A stretch of 64,000 nucleotides of DNA from Mesorhizobium sp. B2-8-5 (GTDB lineage: Bacteria; Pseudomonadota; Alphaproteobacteria; Rhizobiales; Rhizobiaceae). A model generated the notes under the pieces. The model had not been told where the DNA came from and did no database searches. It worked only from the letters and a program-made list of their open reading frames with translations. A program made the translations under genes and the position numbers. The stretch is from assembly GCF_006440675.2 (NCBI RefSeq), contig NZ_CP083951.1:868001-932000 (forward strand). Direction: 5' to 3'. This document shows positions 24,726 to 33,413 of this stretch, in pieces; the stretch's first letter is position 1; the number at the start of each line of letters is the position of its first letter.

Positions 24726-26158
24726 TTTGCGCGGCGCCTCAGATGGTTGATCAGGTCGATACGGGTTATCAGGCCGATGAACTCTTCGCCATCGAAGACG
24801 ATGGCGACCTCGTTGCGGTCGAAGACCGGCAGCAGCGTGTCGAGCGTCTGGCTGGCCTGCAGCGTGTGCAGGTTGGAGGTCATGGCCGATCGCACCGGGC
24901 CGTTGAAGCGGTCCCAGCGACCGTCATAGGGGCCGTCGACCTTGGCTAAAATATCGCTCTCGTCGACGATGCCGACCAGCCTGCCTTCGTCCAGCACCGG
25001 CAGCTGCGAGACGTCGGAGCGGCGCATGCGGCCATAAGCGTTGAGCAGGGTTTCTTCCGGACCAACGGTCACAATGTCGCCGGTGCGCGGCGAGCGCATG
25101 ACCAGGTCGCGCAAATCGCCATGCTGTTCCTGGTCGGCGAGGCCCTGCTCGGCCAGCCAGATGTCGTCGAAGACTTTCGACAGGTATTTGTTGCCGCTAT
25201 CGCAGACGAAGGTGGCGACTCGCTTCGGCACCGTCTGCTCGCGGCAGTAGCGAAGTGCCGCCGACAACAGCGTGCCGGAGGACGAGCCGGCCAGGATGCC
25301 TTCGCGCGACAACAGATCGCGCACCGCCAGCATGCTTTGTTTGTCGGGAATGGAATAGGCCTTTTTCACCAGCGACAGGTCGGCATTGGGCGGCACGAAA
25401 TCCTCACCGATGCCTTCGACCGTCCAGCTTCCGGCCTCTTCCATCTTGCCGGTCTTGATCAGCGGCGCCAGCACCGATCCAACCGGATCGGCGAGCACCA
25501 TCTCGGTCTTCGGCGAGTGTTTCGCAAAATAGCGGCCGAGGCCGGTCAGCGTGCCGCCGGAGCCGACGCCGACGACCACCGCGTCGACGTCGCCTTCGAG
25601 CTGCGAAAGGATTTCCGGTCCGGTCGTCGTCTCATGCGCCAGCGGATTGGCGGGATTGGCGAACTGGTTGGCATAGAAGGCGCCGGGCAGTTCGGCGGCG
25701 ATCTTCTCGGCCATGTCCTGGTAATATTCGGGATGGCCCTTGCCGACGTCGGAGCGGGTCATGCGCACCTCGGCGCCGAGCGCGCGCAGATGCTGGATTT
25801 TTTCGCGCGACATCTTGTCGGGCACGACGAGGACGATGCGGTAGCCTTTCGGGATGCCGACCTGGGCAAGGCCGAGGCCGGTGTTGCCGGCGGTCGCTTC
25901 GACGATGGTGCCGCCACGCTTCAGCACGCCCGATTTCTCGGCCGCCGCGATCATCGACAGCGCGATGCGGTCCTTGATCGAGCCGCCGGGATTCTGGCTT
26001 TCGAGCTTGATGAACAGCCGGCACTTGCCGGTGTCGAATTTGGTCAGCTCGACGACCGGCGTCTGGCCGATCAGGTCGAGCACTGAGGCATAAGGCGGAC
26101 GCAATCTCGACAGATTGGCGTCCACGCCGCCGGCCGCCGGTTGTCTCTGCTCGCTCAT
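24722..26158 (-). CDS. Cystathionine beta-synthase with C-terminal CBS domains
   Basis: A 478-residue fold-type II PLP enzyme condensing serine (or O-acetylserine) with homocysteine. The PLP lysine is in LESQNPGGSIKDRIAL, the phosphate loop is VGVGSGGTLTGLG and the asparagine loop is EATAGNTGLGLA. Two CBS domains occupy about 345-475 (MRSPRTGDIVTVGPEETLLN and MTSNLHTLQASQTLDTLLPV), as in eukaryotic CBS; they may sense adenosyl ligands. ATG 26158 is chosen because the longer frame runs into a family B repeat. With the downstream gene it forms a reverse transsulfuration operon. Confidence 0.92.
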   Translation of the reverse strand: MSEQRQPAAGGVDANLSRLRPPYASVLDLIGQTPVVELTKFDTGKCRLFIKLESQNPGGSIKDRIALSMIAAAEKSGVLKRGGTIVEATAGNTGLGLAQVGIPKGYRIVLVVPDKMSREKIQHLRALGAEVRMTRSDVGKGHPEYYQDMAEKIAAELPGAFYANQFANPANPLAHETTTGPEILSQLEGDVDAVVVGVGSGGTLTGLGRYFAKHSPKTEMVLADPVGSVLAPLIKTGKMEEAGSWTVEGIGEDFVPPNADLSLVKKAYSIPDKQSMLAVRDLLSREGILAGSSSGTLLSAALRYCREQTVPKRVATFVCDSGNKYLSKVFDDIWLAEQGLADQEQHGDLRDLVMRSPRTGDIVTVGPEETLLNAYGRMRRSDVSQLPVLDEGRLVGIVDESDILAKVDGPYDGRWDRFNGPVRSAMTSNLHTLQASQTLDTLLPVFDRNEVAIVFDGEEFIGLITRIDLINHLRRRAK

Positions 26159-26221
26159 CTCAGATGCTCCATGAAAGCAGTTCGATGCGGGTGCTCGCAA
26201 TCTTGCGCGCATCCTTGTTGG

Positions 26222-26271
26222 ATCATGATCTTTTCCAAAAACCGGTTCCCACTTTTTGGGATCATGCTCTA
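26222..26271. repeat. Family B hairpin repeat
   Basis: GGATCATGATCTTTTCCAAA, AACCGGTTCCCACTTTTTGG, GATCATGCTC: the reverse-complement orientation of the copy at 9917. It sits 64 bases upstream of the cystathionine beta-synthase start. Confidence 0.85.
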
Positions 26272-26430
26272 GCCGCCGGAATCCATTCCGGTTCGCGGAT
26301 CGCGCGAACCGTCTTTTCAAGCCCTTTTCGTCTGGAAAGAAGATAGATCGTGCCAATCCCGCGGCGAGTGGGGGAATGGAATTTCACGGGGTGCGCGCTC
26401 TATCGCCTCTCCTGTTGAACTTGGCGGGAC

Positions 26431-26590
26431 AGCGCCCCCCTCTGTCCTGCCGGACATCTCCCCCACTTGGGGGGAGATCAGCAGCTCCGCCCGCAGCGTC
26501 TTCTTCTGCAATGTCGGCGATTGGCGAAAGCCGAGGCGACAGCCAATCTCCCCACTTGTGGGGGAGATGGCCGGCAGGCCAGAGGGGGGC
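26431..26590. repeat. Palindromic repeat family C
   Basis: CGCCCCCCTCTGTCCTGCCG, GACATCTCCCCCACTTGGGG and GGAGATCAGCAGC on the left; GCCAATCTCCCCACTTGTGG, GGGAGATGGCCGGCAGGCCA and GAGGGGGGCGCCG on the right. This is a full-length copy, usable as the family reference. Confidence 0.88.
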
Positions 26591-26618
26591 GCCGTAGAGC
26601 GCCGACCTCGGCAGAAAT

Positions 26619-27959
26619 TCACCCCAGCAATTGCTTGCTCAGCTTCGCGCATTGCACGCGGATGTCGGGAATGGCGTCGATCTCGAAGAAGGTGCCGCGT
26701 GTCAGCGGCCCGACGGCGAGCAGCTTCGACGACACCGTGCCGTCGGCCGCGATCAGCTCGCATTTGGCGGTGACATCGAGGCCGAGGCGCAGCGGATCGG
26801 GCCGCGCCACGCCGCGCTCGACCAGCGAGCGCACGACGCCGTTCGACGTTCTCGAAATATCGCGGGCGATGCCCATGCAATCATAGATGCGGGCGACATC
26901 CAGGGTCTCGACATCCTGCGTGCCGCGCGGCTGGATTTTCACGGCGAAGCCACCGTTCGCCTCGACGTTCACGACCCTTCCGGCGACGAGGCGGATGCGG
27001 CCCGACCTGACCGCCTCGGTGACGCGCGCGTAGATTTCCGGCGCCATGCGGTGGCGGTGGATGTCCCACCAGGCCTTGGTGTGCTCGACGAAGCGGCGTT
27101 TGGCCGAGGATGGCCAATTCTGCCAGATCGTCTGGTTGAACGGCCTCAGGCCATCGACGACGTCGCGCCAGTCGCCGCCGGCCTTCTGGGTCTCGCGGAT
27201 CAGATTGCGGAACCAGCCGACGAAATAGGAAAGCTCCGTGCCGAGCGGAATGTCGGCGATATCGAGCTTGATCGGATTGCCCTTGCGGTGCGGCGACGGC
27301 AGCAGCCCGCGCCGCGACACCGCGACGATGGCGCCGCGATGGCCGCGCTGTTCCAGCGAGAGAAACGCGTCGACCATGCTCAGGCCGGTGCCGAGCAGCA
27401 GCACCTGGGCTTGCGGATCGAGCGTGGTGTCGGCCTCCGTCCCCATCCGGACGGCGTGGCCCTGGAAGGCGCCGGGCTGCTCGTCGTGACCGGTGGCCAG
27501 GACGGCAAGATGCGCGACGACGCTGGTGCCGTTGGCCAAGGCCACCTCGACGCCCGACGCGGTCGGCGCGATCGACAGGCTCTCCTCGCGGATCAGCCTG
27601 AGCCGGCCGGTGTCGCGCTCGCGCTCCACGAGGCCGTCGAGCAATTCCTGCAGATAGCGGGCATAGAGGCTGCGCGGCGCATAGAACGGCCCCTGGTCCG
27701 GCCTGGCGAGGCCGCGTTCCAGCACCCAGCGCGCGAAATGCGTCGGGTCGTCGGCATAGCCGCTCATGCCGGAGGCGTTGACGTTGAGCACATGCGCCGA
27801 AAGCAGCGTCGAATAGGCCATGCCCTGGCCGAAATGCGGCCGCTTCTCGATCAAGGTGACGCGCAGGTCCGGATTGGGCGATTTCAACAGATGCGCGGCC
27901 AGCACGACGCCGCTGGCGCCGCCGCCGACAATAATGATGGAATTGGCGCGTCCAACCAT
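26619..27959 (-). CDS. FAD/NAD(P)-binding protein (COG4529-like)
   Basis: A 446-residue protein with an N-terminal FAD_NAD_binding_9-type Rossmann domain: SIIIVGGGASGVVLAAHLLK, LIEKRPHFGQGMAYSTLLSA, HVLNVNASGMSGYADDPTHF. VLLLGTGLSMVDAFLSLEQR is a second dinucleotide motif. This family is related to flavin monooxygenases and HpnW/Ycf-like hydroxylases, but no substrate is established. It has its own promoter space upstream and ends just before the family C repeat. No operon partner is seen. Confidence 0.85.
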   Translation of the reverse strand: MVGRANSIIIVGGGASGVVLAAHLLKSPNPDLRVTLIEKRPHFGQGMAYSTLLSAHVLNVNASGMSGYADDPTHFARWVLERGLARPDQGPFYAPRSLYARYLQELLDGLVERERDTGRLRLIREESLSIAPTASGVEVALANGTSVVAHLAVLATGHDEQPGAFQGHAVRMGTEADTTLDPQAQVLLLGTGLSMVDAFLSLEQRGHRGAIVAVSRRGLLPSPHRKGNPIKLDIADIPLGTELSYFVGWFRNLIRETQKAGGDWRDVVDGLRPFNQTIWQNWPSSAKRRFVEHTKAWWDIHRHRMAPEIYARVTEAVRSGRIRLVAGRVVNVEANGGFAVKIQPRGTQDVETLDVARIYDCMGIARDISRTSNGVVRSLVERGVARPDPLRLGLDVTAKCELIAADGTVSSKLLAVGPLTRGTFFEIDAIPDIRVQCAKLSKQLLG

Positions 27960-28059
27960 GACTGCTCGCCGAAACGGAGCGATCAGCGCGCCGCGAACGG
28001 CCTTGGCCGCAAGCCACGAACGATCGCCGGAACGGGCTTTTGAAGGTCGCGCATCGTTC

Positions 28060-28427
28060 TCTCACTCCCAATGTTGATAAGATTACTATACTAACCGAGC
28101 CGGGCACGAAACCAGAGTTCCAATTGCCGCGCCTTTTGAAGCACGAATTTGCCCGGATGGCGTGACAGAAGGATTTTCGTTCGATCGGCGTCCGGCACCT
28201 TGCGCGCCTTCGTCATTCCAGGGCGGAGCGACGCGGGAGCGGAGCGTAGACCTCAGAATGACGACACGAGAGACGCTCAGCCAACGCGCAAGGGTGGTGC
28301 TTGCCGGCGAACCCGACCGCTTGCCGCCGCGCGGCGAGAGCTTCTACCGGGCCTGGCAGGTACCGGTCGCAAGGATCGGGTCGCAGACTAACCTTTGTCG
28401 CCAGCCGTCTCCGCGCGGCCGGCAAGG
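28060..28427. other. Intergenic region with a short family A repeat; no supported gene
   Basis: Bases 28210-28262 hold a minimal family A palindrome (CGTCATTCCAGGGCGGAGCG and GACCTCAGAATGACGAC). The rest contains only short open frames without ribosome sites. 28258-28425 can be read as MTTRETLSQRARVVLAG and FYRAWQVPVARIG, which looks protein-like but matches nothing I recognise and may be a gene fragment. Confidence 0.5.
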
Positions 28428-28613
28428 TCAGATGCGCGAGCGGTTCGCCCAGCGCAGCCCGACCACGCCGACCAGCATGGTGACGAGGCCGATATAGAGC
28501 CATTGCGTCTGGCCGGTCATGAAGCTGCCCGTGACGAGGCCGAGACCTTGCAGCGACCACAGCGCACCCAACCCCAGCACAATCAGCGCCAGCACAAACC
28601 TGATCAATCGCAT
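28428..28613 (-). CDS. Small two-helix membrane protein
   Basis: A 61-residue protein made of two hydrophobic segments (MRLIRFVLALIVLGLGALWS, and WLYIGLVTMLVGVVGLRWAN) joined by a short loop SFMTGQTQ. GGAGAGGG lies about ten bases before the ATG, a good ribosome site. Many proteobacteria carry such small inner-membrane proteins of unknown function. It is monocistronic and divergent from the RlpA-like gene. Confidence 0.7.
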   Translation of the reverse strand: MRLIRFVLALIVLGLGALWSLQGLGLVTGSFMTGQTQWLYIGLVTMLVGVVGLRWANRSRI

Positions 28614-28922
28614 CGGCTTGACCCTCTCCGGAAGTCGATCCTGAACGGCAATGGGGACGCAACAAAAGACGCGGAGGAACCGAAGCAGTTCCGTTCCTCT
28701 GTACTTGCATCCTGACGACCGATGTTGGCCGGAACGATCCGGATATCGGTCCGATATTCATTGAGAATACGCCTTCCCGGTGCCGGAAATATCATGACAA
28801 ACTGTTTCGCGGCGACTCCAAACGTGTGCCGTCGCCATGGAACCGCCAGATCAATGCCGCATTTCCCGCCTCATTCGGCACATATCGGCGGGGCCTACCT
28901 CTAACGGAGCCACCCCCAAAGC

Positions 28923-29285
28923 ATGAAGAAAACCAACCAGACCGCGCTTGTCGCGGTAACGATCGCGGCTGGCCTGATGGCCGGCGCCTCTTCCGCCTCC
29001 TCCGCCGCCGCGCAGTGCGGCCGCGCTTCCTGGTATGCGCTGCATTCCAGAACCGCCTCGGGGGAACGCATGAACCCCTCGGCACTGACTGCCGCCCATC
29101 GCTCCTTGCCCTTCGGCACCAAGCTCAGGGTCACCAACAAGAACAACGGCCGCAGCGTCGTCGTGCGCATCAACGATCGCGGTCCGTTCGTGAAGGGACG
29201 CATGCTCGATCTCTCCCGCGGCGCCGCCGGCCAGCTGGGCTTCATCGGTTCGGGCCATACCGCCGTCTGCATGGCGCGCGTCTGA
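28923..29285 (+). CDS. RlpA-like double-psi beta-barrel secreted protein
   Basis: A 120-residue exported protein: signal peptide about 1-30 ([20 protein letters not shown], Ala-rich cleavage region), then one DPBB domain with [40 protein letters not shown] and [20 protein letters not shown], including the catalytic-type Glu and Asp of septal lytic transglycosylase RlpA. There is no lipobox and no SPOR domain, so it is a minimal RlpA, possibly a cell-wall lytic enzyme or binding protein. Confidence 0.9.
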   Translation: MKKTNQTALVAVTIAAGLMAGASSASSAAAQCGRASWYALHSRTASGERMNPSALTAAHRSLPFGTKLRVTNKNNGRSVVVRINDRGPFVKGRMLDLSRGAAGQLGFIGSGHTAVCMARV

Positions 29286-29289
29286 GCTT

Positions 29290-29344
29290 TGTTTTGATGC
29301 ATGTCGTTGCCCCAAAACCGCTGCACACTTTAGGGCGACATGCA
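29290..29344. repeat. Family E hairpin repeat
   Basis: TTTTGATGCATGTCGTTGCC and GGGCGACATGCATTG flank AAAACCGCTGCACACTTT; homologous to 16262-16328. Beyond it, up to phaZ at 29623, are a second hairpin (TCCGGCATGAGGGCCGGACA) and A/T-richer sequence near 29500-29560 that may hold the phaZ promoter. Confidence 0.72.
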
Positions 29345-29622
29345 TTGTCCGTCGGACCATGATCCAATGCGGACCAAGTGGTTCGGGATCATGGGCGGTG
29401 TCCGGCATGAGGGCCGGACACATATCCTTCACATTTCCGCAGCGCACATTGAGCCGGCTCGCCCGCTCAAGCCCGATTTTCAACAGGTTGAACCAAAGAA
29501 GCATTCGTCAGACAAAATGACGTATTGCATCGCAAAAATATCTTGTTAGCCTCGCCAGGAGACATTCAAGGCTCGGCGCTGTCCGTCGTCCTTTTGGTCG
29601 TTGGACGGCAGCGGGGTTCGCG

Positions 29623-30900
29623 ATGTTCTACCAGCTCTATGAAATGAACCATGCGGCGCTGCAGCCGGCTCGCCTCTATGCCGACGCGGTACGGCTCTTC
29701 TACTCCAACCCGCTCAATCCGATTTCCCACACCCCCTTCGGCCGCTCGGTCGCGGCGACCGCGGAGCTCTTCGAGCGGACCACCCGCCGCTACGGCAAGC
29801 CGCAATTCGGCCTGGACAAGACCGTGGTCGACTGGAAAAGCGTCGCCGTCGCGGAAAAGACGGTCTGGTCGAAGCCGTTCTGCAACCTGATCCGTTTCGA
29901 GCGCGCGCTGCCCGCCGGCCGCAAGCCGGACCCCAAGCTTTTGATCGTGGCGCCGATGTCTGGCCATTACGCGACGCTGCTGCGCGGCACGGTCGAGGCG
30001 ATGCTGCCCTATGCCGACGTGCACATCACCGACTGGGTCGATGCCCGAATGGTACCGGCGGCGCAAGGCAGCTTCGATCTCGACGACTACATCGACTATG
30101 TCATCGAGATGTTCCACGCGCTCGGCCCCGACACGCATGTGATGGCCGTGTGCCAGCCTTCGGTGCCGGTGCTGGCGGCGGTGGCGCTGATGGAAAAGCG
30201 CGGCGATCCCTTCGTGCCCGCCACCATGACGTTGATGGGCGGCCCGGTCGACACGCGCCGCAACCCGACCGCGGTCAATCTTCTGGCCAAGGAAAAGGGC
30301 ATCGACTGGTTCCGCGACAATGTCGTGATGCAGGCGCCCTGGCCGGTGCCGGGCTTCGGCCGCCTGGTCTATCCGGGCTTCCTGCAGCTCTCGGGCTTCA
30401 TGAGCATGAATCTCGACCGCCACATCATCGCGCACAAGGATTTCTTCATGCACCTTGTGAAGCATGACGGCGACAGCGCCGAAAAGCACCGCGACTTCTA
30501 TGACGAATATCTGGCGGTGATGGACCTGACGGCGGAATTCTACCTGCAGACGGTCGACACCGTGTTCGTGCGCCATGCTCTGCCGAAAGGCGAGATGACG
30601 CATCGCGGCGAGCCGGTCGATCCGAAGGCGATCCGCAACGTGGCGCTGCTCACCATCGAGGGCGAAAACGACGACATTTCCGGGCTCGGCCAGACCCAGG
30701 CCGCGCATGATCTGTGTGTCAACATTCCCGCCGACAAGCATGTCCATTACATGCAGCCGGCCGTCGGCCATTACGGCGTCTTCAACGGCTCGCGCTTCCG
30801 CTCCGAGATCGTGCCGCGCATCGCCGACTTCATCTCCAGCTATGGCCGCCAGCAGCGGGTGGCGGTGAGGCCGAAGCTGGTCCGTTCAGCCAAAAGCTGA
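29623..30900 (+). CDS. phaZ: Intracellular polyhydroxyalkanoate depolymerase
   Basis: A 425-residue cytosolic depolymerase that breaks down stored polyhydroxybutyrate. Family features: N-terminal MFYQLYEMNHAALQPARLYA, LIVAPMSGHYATLLRGTVEA, the ITDWVDARMVP segment, and the nucleophile region VMAVCQPSVPVLAAVA with Cys in place of the usual lipase Ser. The TIEGENDDISGLGQTQAAH block and the final VGHYGVFNGSRFR carry the Asp and His of the triad. No signal peptide is present, as expected for the intracellular type. Confidence 0.95.
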   Translation: MFYQLYEMNHAALQPARLYADAVRLFYSNPLNPISHTPFGRSVAATAELFERTTRRYGKPQFGLDKTVVDWKSVAVAEKTVWSKPFCNLIRFERALPAGRKPDPKLLIVAPMSGHYATLLRGTVEAMLPYADVHITDWVDARMVPAAQGSFDLDDYIDYVIEMFHALGPDTHVMAVCQPSVPVLAAVALMEKRGDPFVPATMTLMGGPVDTRRNPTAVNLLAKEKGIDWFRDNVVMQAPWPVPGFGRLVYPGFLQLSGFMSMNLDRHIIAHKDFFMHLVKHDGDSAEKHRDFYDEYLAVMDLTAEFYLQTVDTVFVRHALPKGEMTHRGEPVDPKAIRNVALLTIEGENDDISGLGQTQAAHDLCVNIPADKHVHYMQPAVGHYGVFNGSRFRSEIVPRIADFISSYGRQQRVAVRPKLVRSAKS

Positions 30901-31089
30901 ACGCCGGAGCCCGGATCAGCCCTGCCGCCGCCCGGCGGCCGGCCGTGTTGCGCCCACGCCTCTGTTGCGAAAGTGCCGCTACGGGATCGTCCAGGTAACC
31001 ATGCCGTCAAACTGGCCGTCGTCTCCAATTGACACGGACTGTAAATCGCCTTTAACGTTTCGTTAATAAAGAACAGGGCGGCGGGGACA

Positions 31090-31707
31090 ATGACTTCCTC
31101 AGCGATGACGCGGATTCTGCGTTTGTGTGGGGTCGCAGGGCTGACGATCTCTGCGCATTGGGCCGTGCCTGCCTGGGCGGCGGGCGCGATGGCCACGGGC
31201 GGGCTGACCTCGCAGCCGATCGGCCACTATGATTTCTGCAAATCGCATCCGAACGAATGCAACATCCGCCCGGCCAATCTCGATCCGGCCAGGATGACCG
31301 ACGGTCTGTGGCGCCGGCTGACCAGCGTGAGCGCCAAGGTCAACGCCGCCGTCAAGCCGTTGAGCGATCTCGATCACTACGGCAAGGACGAAGTCTGGGC
31401 CTATCCGGACGACGGCTATGGCGACTGCGAGGACTATGTGCTGGAAAAGCGTCGCCAGCTCTACCGCATGGGCATGTCGCTCGCCGATCTTCTGATCACC
31501 GTCGTACGCAAGCAGGACGGGGAAGGCCATTCGGTGCTGACGGTGCGCACCGACAAGGGCGACTACGTGCTCGACAACCTGACCGACAAGGTCAAAGCCT
31601 GGGACGCGACCGGCTACCGCTTCCTCAAGCGCCAGGCGATCGACAACACCGGACGCTGGGTCTCGATCCGCGACGGCCAGGCGGTGCTGGTCGGCTCGGT
31701 GCAGTAG
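31090..31707 (+). CDS. Bacterial transglutaminase-like cysteine peptidase (BTLCP)
   Basis: A 205-residue exported protein (hydrophobic signal about 8-32, ending AWAAG) of the DUF920/COG3672 family. The catalytic triad is visible: Cys in YGDCEDYVLEKRR, His in GEGHSVLTVRT and Asp in YVLDNLTDKV. These periplasmic peptidases are related to LapG, which releases surface adhesins, but no LapD-like gene is nearby. The 190 bases upstream include an A/T-rich stretch (CGTTTCGTTAATAAAG) suitable for a promoter. Confidence 0.92.
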   Translation: MTSSAMTRILRLCGVAGLTISAHWAVPAWAAGAMATGGLTSQPIGHYDFCKSHPNECNIRPANLDPARMTDGLWRRLTSVSAKVNAAVKPLSDLDHYGKDEVWAYPDDGYGDCEDYVLEKRRQLYRMGMSLADLLITVVRKQDGEGHSVLTVRTDKGDYVLDNLTDKVKAWDATGYRFLKRQAIDNTGRWVSIRDGQAVLVGSVQ

Positions 31708-31726
31708 GCGCCAACTTCGGTTTCGT

Positions 31727-31857
31727 CATATTGTAGGGCGAAGCCAGAGCGCAGCGATGCGCCGCGGTCCCGGCCGCCAAACTACCCTATCCTCCTCAAA
31801 CCATTCTATGGTCTGCGCCGCGTCGCTTCGCTCCCGCTCCGCCCGTGGATGACGAAG
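31727..31857. repeat. Palindromic repeat family A, diverged
   Basis: GTCATATTGTAGGGCGAAGC on the left and GTCGCTTCGCTCCCGCTCCG with CCCGTGGATGACGAAG on the right; the ATGCC arms are replaced by CTATCCTCCTCAAACCATTC. It is a recombined or decayed copy. Confidence 0.65.
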
Positions 31858-31935
31858 TCTCACAGCTCCATGAACCATTTCCTCCCGGACGGCGACACAC
31901 GGCCGTGGACGGAAACCAAACCATGGAGAATTCAA

Positions 31936-32190
31936 ATGACTGCTTTTCTGCGGAACACCCTGCTTGCCGCCGTCGCGGTATCGGCCCTGACCGGATCGGC
32001 CCTGGCGGACGAGACTGTCAAAAGCTGCGCCAAGACCAACTTCAATGATTTGTGGAGCGGTCGCTGCTGCAGCGTCGGTTCCGCGAACTGCCCGGGCGGC
32101 GGCAATGGCCGTGATCATCAGGGCCATCAAGGCAATGGCGGCCGGGGCAGCACCAATGGCGGCAGCACGAACGGCGCCGGCAAGCTCTAA
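31936..32190 (+). CDS. Small exported Cys-containing, Gly/Asn/His-rich protein
   Basis: An 84-residue protein with a clear Sec signal (MTAFLRNTLLAAVAVSALTG, cleavage near SALA-DE), then a Cys-rich core SCAKTNFNDLWSGRCCSVGS with ANCPGG (four Cys), and a low-complexity tail of Gly, Asn, His and Ser. GGAGAATTCAA precedes the ATG. No family recognised; the Cys pairs could be disulfides and the tail could bind metal or cell wall. Confidence 0.65.
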   Translation: MTAFLRNTLLAAVAVSALTGSALADETVKSCAKTNFNDLWSGRCCSVGSANCPGGGNGRDHQGHQGNGGRGSTNGGSTNGAGKL

Positions 32191-32243
32191 TTTAGAGGTG
32201 AGGGCTTTCCACAGCGTCGCACATGGAAGCCTTGGCTTCGCGC

Positions 32244-32301
32244 CTTCGTCATTCCAGGGCGGAGCAAGGAGCGAAGCGACGCAGCGCAGACCATAGAATC
32301 C
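32244..32301. repeat. Left part of a family A repeat, interrupted by the IS110 element
   Basis: CGTCATTCCAGGGCGGAGCA through GACCATAGAATCC, stopping exactly where the element starts. It joins to ATTCCGTGACC at 33414, restoring GAATCC-ATTCCGTGACC as in intact copies. Confidence 0.88.
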
Positions 32302-32320
32302 TGTGTGTTGGTTCTGGTGT

Positions 32321-32465
32321 ATGGTTTGAAGTGGGAAGGAGACCGAATGAATCCTGGTCGTCCTTTCGGACAGGCCGTGGCATGGCCCGGTCCCTTCCCA
32401 CCGGTGAACCATCAACCTGAACAGTTGCACGGGGCTGTTCTAAGCAGACCCCGCACCACAGGAAG
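32321..32465 (+). ncRNA. Predicted bridge RNA (seekRNA) of the IS110 element
   Basis: Two structured loops are readable. Loop 1: 32321-32345 pairs with 32388-32412 (ATGGTT/GAACCAT, GTGGGAAGG/CCTTCCCAC, GACCG/CGGTC), topped by a TCCTTTCGGA hairpin. Its 5' strand holds GAATCC (32349-32354), identical to the left target flank 32296-32301. Its 3' strand holds GGCATGG (32379-32385), complementary to CCATGCC of the repeat arm. Loop 2: CGGGG-CTG pairs with CAG-A-CCCCG around TTCTAAG. It is preceded by ACAGTTGC (32421-32428), identical to the element's right end 33405-33412, and followed by CACAGG (32457-32462), complementary to the left end CCTGTG. This is the target-loop/donor-loop order known for IS621. 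Confidence 0.82.
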
Positions 32466-32475
32466 AGGCGTGGAC

Positions 32476-33402
32476 ATGATAGCCCAGAACTATGTCGGCT
32501 GCGACATCTCAAAGCAGTGGCTCGATTTTTTTGATGAGACAAGTGGCCGTCTTCGGCGCATCGACAACCAGGCCGACGCGATCGCGGCGTATGTGGCGGG
32601 CCTTGATCCCAGTCGGGACTTCGTCGTCATGGAGGCGACGGGCGTCCATGACCGGCTTCTGCGCCATGCGCTGGCCAAGGCCGGCGTGCCGTTCTCGCGG
32701 CACAACCCAGCGCATACCCACCACTATGCGAAGTCGACGAGACGGCGGGCCAAGACCGATCCTCTCGACGCCAGGATGCTGAGCGACTACGGCCGTCGCT
32801 ATCAGCCTGAGGCCGAGCCGGCGCCGCGCGAAGAAGTCGAGCGGCTTCAATCGCTTGCCCGCTACCGCGATCAACTGGTCGAGATGCGGGCAACGGCGAA
32901 GAAGCACCTCGCCGAGGCCTTCAATGAGATCGTCATTGCCGATCTGGAAGAAACGATCGCCTACCTCGACACGCGCATCAAGGCGATCGAGAGCCAGATT
33001 GCCGAAGTCATTCGTCAAGCCGAGGACACCGCCCGCGATTACACGCTCATGGTCTCCGTGCCCGGTGTCTCCAAGGTCGGCGCATTCTCGCTGCTGGCGC
33101 TTCTGCCCGAGCTCGGCCAGCGCTCACCCAAGGCGATCGCGGCACTGGTCGGCCTGGCCCCGTTCGACAACAAAAGCGGCAAGCTCAACCGCAGGAGCCA
33201 GATCCAGGGCGGGCGATCACGCGTGCGCCGCGCTCTCTACATGGCAGCCCTCACCGCCATTCGAACCTGTGAGCGCTTCAAGACCTTCTACAGCGCACTT
33301 GCTGCCCGCTCCGGCTCCAAGAAGCTCGCCATCATCGCCGTCGCAAGGAAGCTCCTGGTCGTCCTCAACGCCATCATGCGCGACAAAACCGCATTCGCAT
33401 GA
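32476..33402 (+). CDS. IS110 family transposase (DEDD + Ser recombinase)
   Basis: A 308-residue recombinase. The N-terminal RuvC-like DEDD domain shows Asp in YVGCDISKQWLDF, Glu in VVMEATGVHDRLL and the Asp pair in RRAKTDPLDARML. A coiled middle (about 120-190) leads to the Tnp20 domain with SVPGVSKVGAFSLLALLPEL and LVGLAPFDNKSGKLNRRSQI, including the likely catalytic Ser, then GGRSRVRRALYMAALTA. The ATG at 32476 follows GGAAGAGG; GTG at 32470 is an alternative. The reading frame is complete and undamaged, so the element may be active. Confidence 0.94.
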   Translation: MIAQNYVGCDISKQWLDFFDETSGRLRRIDNQADAIAAYVAGLDPSRDFVVMEATGVHDRLLRHALAKAGVPFSRHNPAHTHHYAKSTRRRAKTDPLDARMLSDYGRRYQPEAEPAPREEVERLQSLARYRDQLVEMRATAKKHLAEAFNEIVIADLEETIAYLDTRIKAIESQIAEVIRQAEDTARDYTLMVSVPGVSKVGAFSLLALLPELGQRSPKAIAALVGLAPFDNKSGKLNRRSQIQGGRSRVRRALYMAALTAIRTCERFKTFYSALAARSGSKKLAIIAVARKLLVVLNAIMRDKTAFA

Positions 33403-33413
33403 ACACAGTTGCC

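Larger units (their letters stand above)
32302..33413 (+). mobile_element. IS110-family insertion sequence (bridge-RNA recombinase type)
   Basis: An element of about 1.11 kb. Both edges carry the dinucleotide CC: 32300-32301 before TGTGTG and 33412-33413 after CAGTTG. Removing one copy restores the intact host repeat arm. There are no terminal inverted repeats, as expected for IS110. The layout is a 174-base non-coding left end, one transposase gene, and only 11 bases after its stop. The left end encodes a probable bridge RNA, listed separately. Confidence 0.9.
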
